Below are positions 37,022 to 45,175 of a DNA stretch of 64,000 nucleotides, piece after piece. Below the pieces are notes generated by a model. The model saw nothing but the letters and a program-made list of their open reading frames with translations. It did not search any database and was not told the origin of the DNA. Made by a program: the position numbers and the translations under genes. Origin of the DNA: G963667145 sp963667145 (GTDB lineage Bacteria; Cloacimonadota; Cloacimonadia; G963667145); NCBI GenBank assembly GCA_963667145.1, contig OY762943.1:310001-374000 (forward strand). Direction: 5' to 3'. The stretch's first letter is position 1. Each line of letters opens with the position of its first letter.

Positions 37022-37741
37022 TTAAAGAAATTCGCCCTCGTAAACCTCTTTAACTGGAGGAAAATATTGCTTAGTATTTTTCATTATCTGCCTAGTTTTC
37101 ACATAGACTCTTTTTCCTTCGGACATAAAGTAATACTTAATTTTATAGTTAGTCATCTTCAGTAAAATATCTGTGAAGTAGTTTTCGTTTGAGGCAGTTT
37201 CTTTAAATCTTTTATTGTTATAACAAGTTAGCCAAAAAATATGAAACTTTTTTAATTGTATATATGGTACATCACCAAAGTAATAGGTTTCATAATCTTC
37301 ATCTTGTGCTATTTTTTGAAAATCTTCCGACTTTAACCATTTATTAGTCCAGCGTTCTGTTTTAGAATCATAAACAGGACCATAAACTCTGCTACCAACA
37401 ACAAAATATAGCCAATTCATTGTATATAATGCGTATACACCTTTGGTACGTAATTCGTGTTTATCAAAAGTAAAAGTTTCGCTTTTGGGAAACTCCATAT
37501 CATACAATCTTCCAACTTCTTTGTTATCAATCAAATTAAGAGGCTTATTTTTCATCATTTTCCCATAAGCTTCTCCATATTTTTTGTCATCACTATCCAA
37601 AAAAATGTTAAAAGAATTGTAATCTTCTTTCACGCTCTCTTTAATAGTTTCTTGCTTCGAATCTTTTTTTGTGGTATTCACGCCAAAACAAAAAGTAAAA
37701 GAAAAAATCAAACAAATGAAAATTAAAAATCTAACTAACAT
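37022..37741 (-). CDS. Secreted protein of unknown function
   Basis: I do not recognise this 239-residue protein. It has a signal peptide (hydrophobic residues 3-18, FCFGV). A Lys/Glu-rich linker (residues 22-42) precedes a globular region with many aromatic residues (for example WLYFVVGSRVYGP near residue 110 and YYFGDVPYIQL near 152). It lacks repeats and has no clear catalytic motif. It sits between glyQ and the Gx-type transporter in the same operon. It is probably periplasmic. Confidence 0.7.
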   Translation of the reverse strand: MLVRFLIFICLIFSFTFCFGVNTTKKDSKQETIKESVKEDYNSFNIFLDSDDKKYGEAYGKMMKNKPLNLIDNKEVGRLYDMEFPKSETFTFDKHELRTKGVYALYTMNWLYFVVGSRVYGPVYDSKTERWTNKWLKSEDFQKIAQDEDYETYYFGDVPYIQLKKFHIFWLTCYNNKRFKETASNENYFTDILLKMTNYKIKYYFMSEGKRVYVKTRQIMKNTKQYFPPVKEVYEGEFL

Positions 37742-37755
37742 AACTTTCTCCTGTT

Positions 37756-38595
37756 TTAATTTAATTGGATATATTTCTGAGCACAGCCTTTGGCCATGTC
37801 GCGGATTGACTTGATAAAAGCTGTTCGCTGAGTTACCGAAATGGAACCCCGGGCATCGAGAAGATTAAACAGATGCGAACATTTCAGCAAACAATCGTAT
37901 GCTGGATAAACCAAATCGCTCTCCAGCAAAACCAGAACCTGACTTTTATACTCTTCAAATTGCTTGAACAAAATGGTAGGTTCGGAATGGTTAAAATTGA
38001 AATTTGTAAATTGTGCCTCCCTCTGATAAAATAATTCGCCGTAGGTGGTTTTGTCGTTCCAAGCAATATTCCGATAGTCGTCAACTTTTTGGATGTACAT
38101 AGCAATTCTCTCTAAGCCATAAGTCAATTCAACACTAATCGGAGAAAGATTTATTCCTCCAACTTGCTGGAAATATGTGAATTGTGTTATCTCCATGCCG
38201 TCAAGCCAAACTTCCCATCCAAGTCCCCAGGCACCCAAAGTTGGAGATTCCCAATCGTCCTCGATAAATCGAATATCGTGCTTGGATGTATCAATCCCAA
38301 TGTGTTGCAAACTCTTGATATACAAGTCCTGAATATCATCGGGAGAAGGTTTGATAATAACTTGATACTGATAATAATGTTGCAAGCGATTAGGATTTTC
38401 GCCGTAGCGACCATCTTTCGGTCTGCGACACGGCTGAACGTAGGCAACAGAAGTGGGTTTATCGGACAGAGCACCGAAAAAAGTTGCGGGATGAAAAGTT
38501 CCTGCACCAACTTGCTCGTCATAAGGTTGCAAAATATTACATCCGCAATCTGCCCAAAAATTGTTAAGATTTTTAATCATATCTTGAAAATTCAT
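37756..38595 (-). CDS. glyQ: Glycyl-tRNA synthetase alpha subunit
   Basis: This is the catalytic subunit of the bacterial alpha2beta2 glycyl-tRNA synthetase, with the early FWADCGCNILQPYD segment. The class II active-site parts are GAGTFHPATF, AYVQPCRRP and the region of FIEDDWESPTLGAWGLGWE. EITQFTYFQQVGG and YGLERI follow. At 279 residues it is close to normal length. The beta subunit gene glyS is not next to it or elsewhere in the window, so it must lie elsewhere. GGGAG precedes the ATG. Confidence 0.95.
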   Translation of the reverse strand: MNFQDMIKNLNNFWADCGCNILQPYDEQVGAGTFHPATFFGALSDKPTSVAYVQPCRRPKDGRYGENPNRLQHYYQYQVIIKPSPDDIQDLYIKSLQHIGIDTSKHDIRFIEDDWESPTLGAWGLGWEVWLDGMEITQFTYFQQVGGINLSPISVELTYGLERIAMYIQKVDDYRNIAWNDKTTYGELFYQREAQFTNFNFNHSEPTILFKQFEEYKSQVLVLLESDLVYPAYDCLLKCSHLFNLLDARGSISVTQRTAFIKSIRDMAKGCAQKYIQLN

Positions 38596-38654
38596 AGTTA
38601 GTTAACTCTCCCAAAATGCAATAGTTAATTTTAGTCAATTAGCAAAAAAAAATT

Positions 38655-39056
38655 TTAGTTTGCCTCAACCTGATTTAAAATACCGTTAATAAACTTCCCC
38701 GAAGATGTAGAGGAAAAAACTTTGGCAATCTCCAAAGCCTCGTTAATTACAACGGCTCGCGGTACGTTAGTGTGCAAAATTTCAAAAATTCCAACCCTCA
38801 GCAAAGCCTTGTCCACAGGCGAAATCCTAGAAAATTCCCAGTTCTTCGATTTTGTAATTATTATTCTATCAATCTGTTCTAAGTTGCCCAAAACTCCAGA
38901 AACTAACTCTTTGGCAAATAAATAAATAGAATTATTTGTTGCCAGTTGTTCGTCCTCACCTATCTGCTCCAAAGTGTCAAAAACCCTTTGCTCGTCATAA
39001 TCGTCGCCGTACAATGCCTGCATAGCAATTTCCCGACCCTTTCTTCTTAAACCCAT
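38655..39056 (-). CDS. nusB: Transcription antitermination factor NusB
   Basis: It binds boxA RNA with S10 during antitermination of rRNA transcription. The RRKGREIAMQALY start is typical, as is the C-terminal RVGIFEIL segment followed by AVVINEALEIAK and KFINGIL. Length is 133 residues. It is separated from the kinase gene upstream by 118 bases containing an inverted repeat. Confidence 0.95.
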   Translation of the reverse strand: MGLRRKGREIAMQALYGDDYDEQRVFDTLEQIGEDEQLATNNSIYLFAKELVSGVLGNLEQIDRIIITKSKNWEFSRISPVDKALLRVGIFEILHTNVPRAVVINEALEIAKVFSSTSSGKFINGILNQVEAN

Positions 39057-39137
39057 ATTTCAAAGTTCCTAAAAATATAATTACAAAGCTTTTCTTATTC
39101 GAATTAGTTCTGACAAAAGTTTCATCTAAATCCTATT

Positions 39138-39164
39138 TGACAAGATTTTTTTGTCTTCTTGTCA
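39138..39164. repeat. Inverted repeat TGACAAGA between kinase and nusB genes
   Basis: TGACAAGA (39138-39145) and TCTTGTCA (39157-39164) are perfect inverted copies separated by 11 mostly-T bases. On the minus strand it follows the end of the kinase gene and precedes nusB. The tail after the stem is not U-rich, so it may be an operator or attenuator rather than a simple terminator. Confidence 0.4.
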
Positions 39165-39174
39165 TATTTTGTAG

Positions 39175-40635
39175 TTAACGGAAAATACTGCCACCGATAA
39201 ACTCGCGTAAAACTGAAGTTGACGGGATAAAAGTATCGTCAATTTCTTTCACATGTTCCAATATTGACAGTAACTTACAAGCCTTTTGGTAATTTGCAGA
39301 AGATTTTTCGACCTCAAGCAATGGATTAACAGCATGAGGCTTTAGAGCTGCCAGTTCGTAGGTTAAAGCTGAATTGAAAATGAAATCCGCTTCTTCCTGA
39401 AACGGAAAAATATTTTTGTCCTCACCTTCTCTGATGGCTTCCCAACGTCCAAGCGTGTCTTCGGCAGAATATCCCCGATAGTATTTATCCCTAACTATCC
39501 GTCTTAATTGCCTTATTTCTGTGGTGGTTATGCGATTGTGCCTGTCGAGGTTCAGCTGAAACAGCGGACTGATGTAGATGCTTTTCTTGTGCGAAAATGG
39601 GATGGAATAGGTGAGTTCCCTGTTCAGAGCGTGAATGCCCTCGATAATCAAAATGTGTTTTGAACCGATTTTGATAGTTTGTCCGCTTTTTTCTCTTTCC
39701 CCAGATTTGAAATTGTATTTAGGAAGCTCAACCTCATCGCCTTTCAGAATTTTGTTCAAATCTTTGTTCAGGTAGTGCAAATCTATCGATTCCAAACACT
39801 CAAAATCGAATTCACCATTGGGCTTGCGTGGAGTGAGTGTGCGAGGCAAAAAATAGTCGTCCAAGCTAATTACCACTGGCTTCAATCCAAAAACCGACAA
39901 ATGCAGTCGCAGTTTGGAAGCGAAAGTCGTTTTTCCTGAAGAGGAAGGACCTGCAATGAGAATTAACTTCGCCAATTTATCACACTGGATAGCGGAAGCA
40001 ATCTTGCTGATTTCCTGCTCAACTCGCGTTTCGTCCATCAAAATCTGATTTTTGATAGAACCATTGTCAACAGCTTGGTTCAGATAAGCCAAGTTGTACA
40101 TCTTGGTCAAAAGAAGCCATCTCTTGTAGGATTGATGAGAATTAAACAACCGCTTGGAAATATTGAAGTTAGGATTGAATTCGCCAGATTCCCACGATGC
40201 CATTCGCAAAATGAATCCCGGACTATAATCGGAAAGTTTGAACTCACCCACTTTTCCAGTGCTTTCCAACAGTTCCCCCACGATGTAGTCACAATAGTCT
40301 CCACAGCAATAGATACTAATATTTTTAAATTTCAAAAACTCAATATTTTTTAACACATCTTTTCTTTCGCTAAAAATCTCTTTTGCTTCTTCTGCGGACA
40401 CAGTTTTCTTTATAATCGGTAAATCGTTATCGATTATTTCCTGCATTTTCGCCTGAATTTCTCCAACCATGCTCCGCGACACGTAATTACGCCTAAAGTC
40501 CTCTATATACAAGCCGTCTTTCACGGAATTTTCTACCACCAATCGCCTCTTATTGTTCGTCAAAGAATAATATGCCATAAACAAAACAAAGCTAAGTGTC
40601 TTTTTGTTTAAATCAAACGCCTTTAATTTTTCCAT
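39175..40635 (-). CDS. Uridine kinase-like nucleoside kinase with N-terminal domain
   Basis: This 486-residue protein has a uridine kinase/phosphoribulokinase domain in its C-terminal part: P-loop IAGPSSSGKTTFA near residue 225, SLDDYFLP, DFECLESIDL, IIEGIHALN, and later RRIVRDKYYRGY. The first ~200 residues are an extension also found in long udk-like kinases that usually carry a TGS/threonyl-tRNA-synthetase-like part. Here it is not recognisably TGS. The ATG at 40635 has a strong AAGGAGGAA site five bases upstream, located in the end of murG. The natural substrate is uncertain. Confidence 0.87.
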   Translation of the reverse strand: MEKLKAFDLNKKTLSFVLFMAYYSLTNNKRRLVVENSVKDGLYIEDFRRNYVSRSMVGEIQAKMQEIIDNDLPIIKKTVSAEEAKEIFSERKDVLKNIEFLKFKNISIYCCGDYCDYIVGELLESTGKVGEFKLSDYSPGFILRMASWESGEFNPNFNISKRLFNSHQSYKRWLLLTKMYNLAYLNQAVDNGSIKNQILMDETRVEQEISKIASAIQCDKLAKLILIAGPSSSGKTTFASKLRLHLSVFGLKPVVISLDDYFLPRTLTPRKPNGEFDFECLESIDLHYLNKDLNKILKGDEVELPKYNFKSGEREKSGQTIKIGSKHILIIEGIHALNRELTYSIPFSHKKSIYISPLFQLNLDRHNRITTTEIRQLRRIVRDKYYRGYSAEDTLGRWEAIREGEDKNIFPFQEEADFIFNSALTYELAALKPHAVNPLLEVEKSSANYQKACKLLSILEHVKEIDDTFIPSTSVLREFIGGSIFR

Positions 40636-40636
40636 A

Positions 40637-41677
40637 TTACTTCCTCCTTCTTTCAAAATCTTCGTAGATTTTATCGCAAATTACCTTACCGATGTCGTTT
40701 TTGCAACTATTTTTTTCGGCAGAATTTTCATAATTTTCATAATTCCCCAAAATATGCAAAATTGCTGTTTTTAGGCTATCCTCCGTGCATTCACTCTCTT
40801 TCAAAACAATTCCACTTCCATGCTCAGTGTAAGCAAGGGCGTTTTGGTATTGATGATTGCCTGCGGAAATACCCAAAGGAACCAAAATAGCGGGCAGTCC
40901 TCTTGCCTGCAACTCCGCAATAGTCAACGCTCCAGCCCTGCATATAACTAATCCAGCTCTGTTATAAATTTCAGGCATTTTGCCCGAAAATCCAAAAATA
41001 TTAACCTTTTTGCTTTTGTGCGAAGCATATTTATCGATGTTCTTCTCCCCAACTTGCCAATCTATTTCAAGACCTCTTTCTAACAAAAAATCTAATAGCC
41101 CTGAGAACTTTTTGTTTAAAAATTCAGAGCCTTGAGAACCCCCAACCAACAATATGTTTTCCCCTTTGGATACCGATTGACTTTGGATTGGATTGCCCAC
41201 AAATACGCTTTTGCGGAAATAAACATCAGCTTTTTTGTTTCCCAAGAAAATATTTTCTGCAACATTCCCTAATTTCCTCGTGACCAATCCTGGATAAGAG
41301 TTTTGCTCATGGAAATAGATAAGAATTTTTCTTTGTCTCAACTTGTTATAAACTATTGCAGCTAAAGCTGGTGGAGCACAAACAAACCCTCCGCTTCCAA
41401 CAAAAACATCAGGATTGAACTTCAGGAAAAATAGCAAGCATTTAGAAAAACTGGAAAACAATTTAATGGGGAAAAAGATATGCTTAAAAGTAAATTTTCT
41501 GTACAGTTTTTGTACATTAATGGGGAAAAAAGTGAGCTCGGTAGCTAATCTTTCTTCCATTGAATTTGCGTTTCCCACAAAAACAATGTCGTTGCCTTTT
41601 TCTCTCAAGGCTTTACCAATCACCAAAGCAGGAATTATATGACCAGCTGTTCCTCCACCCGAGATTACAACTTTCAC
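40637..41677 (-). CDS. murG: MurG, lipid II-forming GlcNAc transferase
   Basis: It adds GlcNAc to lipid I at the inner face of the membrane. Motifs are GGGTAGHI at residues 7-14, FVGSGGFV near 91, HEQNSYPG near 124, GGSQGS near 180 and CRAGALTIAEL near 246. Length is 346 residues. It is the last recognisable dcw gene in the cluster; murC, murB and ftsQAZ do not follow. Confidence 0.96.
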   Translation of the reverse strand: MKVVISGGGTAGHIIPALVIGKALREKGNDIVFVGNANSMEERLATELTFFPINVQKLYRKFTFKHIFFPIKLFSSFSKCLLFFLKFNPDVFVGSGGFVCAPPALAAIVYNKLRQRKILIYFHEQNSYPGLVTRKLGNVAENIFLGNKKADVYFRKSVFVGNPIQSQSVSKGENILLVGGSQGSEFLNKKFSGLLDFLLERGLEIDWQVGEKNIDKYASHKSKKVNIFGFSGKMPEIYNRAGLVICRAGALTIAELQARGLPAILVPLGISAGNHQYQNALAYTEHGSGIVLKESECTEDSLKTAILHILGNYENYENSAEKNSCKNDIGKVICDKIYEDFERRRK

Positions 41678-41681
41678 AAGC

Positions 41682-42785
41682 TCAAATCTCTTTTTTGGTA
41701 AGATTAAGAATTATGCCTATCGACAAGGAGTTTACCAACATTGATGTTCCTCCGTAGCTGATGAAAGGCAGGGTAACTCCCGTTGGCGGAAGCATAGAAA
41801 TTGTTACACCTATATGCACAATGGCGTTGTAAAAAATATTGTGCACCAAGCCAACTCCCATAAGCTTTTTGTACAAATTTGTTTCGTCACTCAAAAGTTT
41901 CAACGCTCGGAAGTAAATTATGGCGAAACCAATAATGATAATAAATGCTCCAAAAAAGCCAAATTCCTCAGCAATCACCGAAAAAATGTAGTCCGTGTCT
42001 GCCTCGGGAAGATTGGAATCTTTCGCTCTGCCATCACCTCCAAAAAATCCGCCAGAAGCCAACGCCATTAGGCTTTGCTTGGTTGAATAATCGGCTCCTT
42101 CCCGAAGAACAAAAGAAGTGTCCTCACTCATCAGAAGATTGTATTTCTGATAAACTCCTATCCGTTGTAGCCTGAAGCTCGCTCCAAAACTTATCACAAC
42201 GACTAACAACACAGCCAAAACAGAAATGAGAATAATCACAACTCGTTTGCTGATTCCCGCTGCAATTAACATCATGAGGAGAGACAAGCCGAGAATAATC
42301 AGAATGCTTAGGTGTCTTCCGGCTAAAATGAGGGAAAATATCACTATAGAGACCAAAATGATTTGTTTATAGTTGGCAAAAAAATCTTTTATTCCGCTTA
42401 CGTTACAATTCTTTTTTTTGTCCAATATATAAGCAAAATACAAAATCAGAACCAATCGTGCTAACAAACTGGGCTGGAAAGAAATAAAGCCAAAGTGGAA
42501 AAGCCTTTTTGCTCCTCTGATTTCCACTCCGAAAAATAACACCAAAATGAGTAAACACGAAACGAAAAAAAGCATATAGGGAATCAACTTTTTGATTTTT
42601 TCCAAATCCATTTCAAAAGAAATTAAAACAGCTCCAAAAGAAATCAACACCCAAACGATTTGCTTGATAAATTTTGCCATTTGCCCGTAGGATGAGATGT
42701 TCATCACAAAATACAGCCCTATAAACACAAGAAAAACATAGGCAATTATTATGAATTTATCCGCTTTTTTGAAAAAATTAAACAT
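41682..42785 (-). CDS. ftsW: FtsW/RodA-family lipid II polymerase
   Basis: This 367-residue membrane protein of the SEDS family has about ten hydrophobic segments. Typical parts are FQPSLLARLVLILYFA near residue 103, PEADTDYIFSVIAEEFGF near 265 and PPTGVTLPFISYGGTSM near 332. Its place between murD and murG in the dcw cluster supports FtsW over RodA. It is expected to polymerise septal peptidoglycan with the FtsI-type PBP encoded upstream. Confidence 0.95.
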   Translation of the reverse strand: MFNFFKKADKFIIIAYVFLVFIGLYFVMNISSYGQMAKFIKQIVWVLISFGAVLISFEMDLEKIKKLIPYMLFFVSCLLILVLFFGVEIRGAKRLFHFGFISFQPSLLARLVLILYFAYILDKKKNCNVSGIKDFFANYKQIILVSIVIFSLILAGRHLSILIILGLSLLMMLIAAGISKRVVIILISVLAVLLVVVISFGASFRLQRIGVYQKYNLLMSEDTSFVLREGADYSTKQSLMALASGGFFGGDGRAKDSNLPEADTDYIFSVIAEEFGFFGAFIIIIGFAIIYFRALKLLSDETNLYKKLMGVGLVHNIFYNAIVHIGVTISMLPPTGVTLPFISYGGTSMLVNSLSIGIILNLTKKEI

Positions 42786-42787
42786 AA

Positions 42788-44068
42788 TTAAATTAATTTT
42801 TTTACCAACTCTTTAAATATTTTTCCTCTTTGTTCAAAATTTTTGAACATATCGTAGCTTGCACAAGCAGGCGACAAAAGGACTACATCTCCGCTTTTTG
42901 TTGAACTAATTGCTTCCTTCACACAATCTTCAAATTCCAAGACATACTCGCATTCAATTGCATTGCGGAAATTCGAGTACATCACCTTGCCAGTCTGCCC
43001 TATTAAATAAACCTTCCTGCATTTTTCTTTCAGCACTGGCAAAAGTCTATTGAAATCTTCACCTTTGTCCGATCCGCCCAAAATCAAAATGATTTTTTGT
43101 TCAAACGCCTGTAATGCACACAAAGTTGAGTCCACAGTTGTAGCTTTGGAATCGTTGACAAAAACAACTCCGTCTTTTTCACAAAACCTTTCCAAGCGGT
43201 GTTCCAAAGGCAGAAATTTATTTATTCCTTCTTGAATTAAATTATTAGGAACTTTGCCATAACAAGCTAAAACAGCGAAAGTTATATTCTTGAGATTGTG
43301 ATTTCCCAAGAGATTTTTATTGAAATTTCTGAAAATAAATCCATTTACGACAATTTCGTTCCCATGTAAATAGTCTTCCATCACCAAGCAAGAAGAATCA
43401 ATTTGATGTTTACTTATTGTACTTGTAAATATAGCTTTATCTCGCTTATTTTGATTATTAAAAATGTTATATTTAATTTGGGAGTATTCCTCAAAAGAAG
43501 AATAGCGATCGAGGTGGTCAGGAGTGATATTGAGCAAAATTGCTATATCGGCTTTGAAGGTGTCCAGCAACTCCAACTGAAAACTGGAAAGCTCCAAAAC
43601 CAAATAATCGAATTGCTCCTTTTGTAAATCGTAGGAAGTTATGGGGAAACCTATATTTCCTGCCAAGCCTACTTTAACACCTCCAACCTCCAAAATATGC
43701 TTAATTAACGAAACGACTGTGCTTTTTCCATTTGTTCCAGTCACAGCAATAATTTTGGTTTTAGTCGGCTTCAGGAGGTAACCTAACTCAATCTCAGATA
43801 ATATTTTAACTTTATCCTCACGAGCTTTCTTTAGAATTGGAATATCCAACCTAATGCCTGGACTAACAACGATAAACTCATTGTCTATAACTTTGTCCGT
43901 GTGCCCTTCCAATTCAAACTCGCAATCCAACTTTTGCAACTCACTTAAAGCATTGTCATTTCTGTCGGAAACAAACACTTTTGCACCCAATTGCAACAGC
44001 CTTTTTGTCGCAGAAAGTCCAGAAATTCCGAGACCTAAAACACAAACTTTTTTATTTGTAAAATCCAT
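42788..44068 (-). CDS. murD: UDP-N-acetylmuramoyl-alanine:D-glutamate ligase
   Basis: Cytoplasmic Mur ligase that adds D-Glu. An N-terminal Rossmann part (LGLGISGLSATKRLLQLGA, key GLGISG) is followed by the ATP-binding GTNGKST near residue 115. SSFQLE and the NITPDHLDRY element come next, then VNDSKATTVDS, and ILGGSDKGEDF near residue 330. Length is 426 residues. It lies three bases from mraY. Confidence 0.97.
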   Translation of the reverse strand: MDFTNKKVCVLGLGISGLSATKRLLQLGAKVFVSDRNDNALSELQKLDCEFELEGHTDKVIDNEFIVVSPGIRLDIPILKKAREDKVKILSEIELGYLLKPTKTKIIAVTGTNGKSTVVSLIKHILEVGGVKVGLAGNIGFPITSYDLQKEQFDYLVLELSSFQLELLDTFKADIAILLNITPDHLDRYSSFEEYSQIKYNIFNNQNKRDKAIFTSTISKHQIDSSCLVMEDYLHGNEIVVNGFIFRNFNKNLLGNHNLKNITFAVLACYGKVPNNLIQEGINKFLPLEHRLERFCEKDGVVFVNDSKATTVDSTLCALQAFEQKIILILGGSDKGEDFNRLLPVLKEKCRKVYLIGQTGKVMYSNFRNAIECEYVLEFEDCVKEAISSTKSGDVVLLSPACASYDMFKNFEQRGKIFKELVKKLI

Positions 44069-44071
44069 AAT

Positions 44072-45172
44072 TTATCGAAGTTTTATCGTCATCAAAGCCA
44101 GTGAAGCAAAAATAGCCGCTACAATCCAAAATCTAATAACAATTTTCCCTTCTGACAATCCCTTTCTCTCAAAATGGTGATGCAGAGGAGCACACAAAAA
44201 GAGTCGTTTGCCCACTCCATATTTTTTTCGAGTATATTTGAAATATGATGTCTGCAAAAACGAAGAAAGAGTTTCTGCAACCAACACAAAGGCTGCAATC
44301 CCCAGCAACAACTCCTCTCGAATAATGATGGAAATCACAGCTAATAGCCCTCCAAGACAGAGTGAGCCTGTGTCTCCCATAAAAATCTGGGCTGGTTTTG
44401 CGTTATACCACAAAAATCCCAGAGTAGTGCCGATTATCGCAAAGACAAACACACAAACCTCTGAGCTTTCCTGAATAAATTCCAAATGAAAGTGATTACA
44501 CAAAAGAATATTTCCTTTCATATAAGCCAAAACCCCTATGGGAATAAGGCAGATACACACCAAACCTCCCGCTAAACCATCCAAGCCATCGCTTATGTTT
44601 ACCGCATTGGATGAACCAACAACTAAAAAAATTAGGAAAGGTACAAAGAAAAAACTCAGCTCCCAAAAGGTGTTCTTCAAAAAAGGCACAGACACTTTTC
44701 CTAAGATAGATAAATCAGGCTGAATGATGTAAAGAAAGCAAAATGTTAATAGAGATAAAGATATTTGTCCCAGTAACTTATGCTTTGCTACTAATCCATC
44801 TCCATAACCTTTTATGTTTTTTAGATAATCGTCTATAAACCCCAATGCTCCCAACCAAATAGACACAAAATACAAAATAAGTATGTGCGGAGAGGTCAAG
44901 TCATTCCACAATAGCGAAGACAACAAAAGTCCGCAAATTATTATTATACCGCCCATTGAAGGTGTGCCTTGCTTAATGTTGTGCTGAGGCATGTATGAAT
45001 TAATGCTTTCAACAACCTTGATTTTTTTTAAATACTTTATAGTCCACGGACCAACCAAAAATGAAAAAAGAAACGCCGTTACGAAAGCGGCAGCAGAACG
45101 AAATGTTACGTATCTAAAAACATTAAGTAAAATGTTATTTTGCCCAACATAAACATATAAATAATAAAGCAT
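44072..45172 (-). CDS. mraY: Phospho-MurNAc-pentapeptide translocase
   Basis: It transfers the nucleotide precursor to undecaprenyl phosphate, making lipid I. About ten transmembrane segments are present. Catalytic motifs are GTPSMGG near residue 70, DDYLKN near 116, NAVNISDGLDGLA near 190, FMGDTGSL near 266, and HHHFERKG near 330. Length is 366 residues. Confidence 0.97.
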   Translation of the reverse strand: MLYYLYVYVGQNNILLNVFRYVTFRSAAAFVTAFLFSFLVGPWTIKYLKKIKVVESINSYMPQHNIKQGTPSMGGIIIICGLLLSSLLWNDLTSPHILILYFVSIWLGALGFIDDYLKNIKGYGDGLVAKHKLLGQISLSLLTFCFLYIIQPDLSILGKVSVPFLKNTFWELSFFFVPFLIFLVVGSSNAVNISDGLDGLAGGLVCICLIPIGVLAYMKGNILLCNHFHLEFIQESSEVCVFVFAIIGTTLGFLWYNAKPAQIFMGDTGSLCLGGLLAVISIIIREELLLGIAAFVLVAETLSSFLQTSYFKYTRKKYGVGKRLFLCAPLHHHFERKGLSEGKIVIRFWIVAAIFASLALMTIKLR

Positions 45173-45175
45173 TTA

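Noticed and set aside
38596..38654. T-box or other riboswitch upstream of glyQ
   Set aside because: The gap is only 59 bases and lacks a specifier loop or T-box motif. A simple ribosome binding site explains it.
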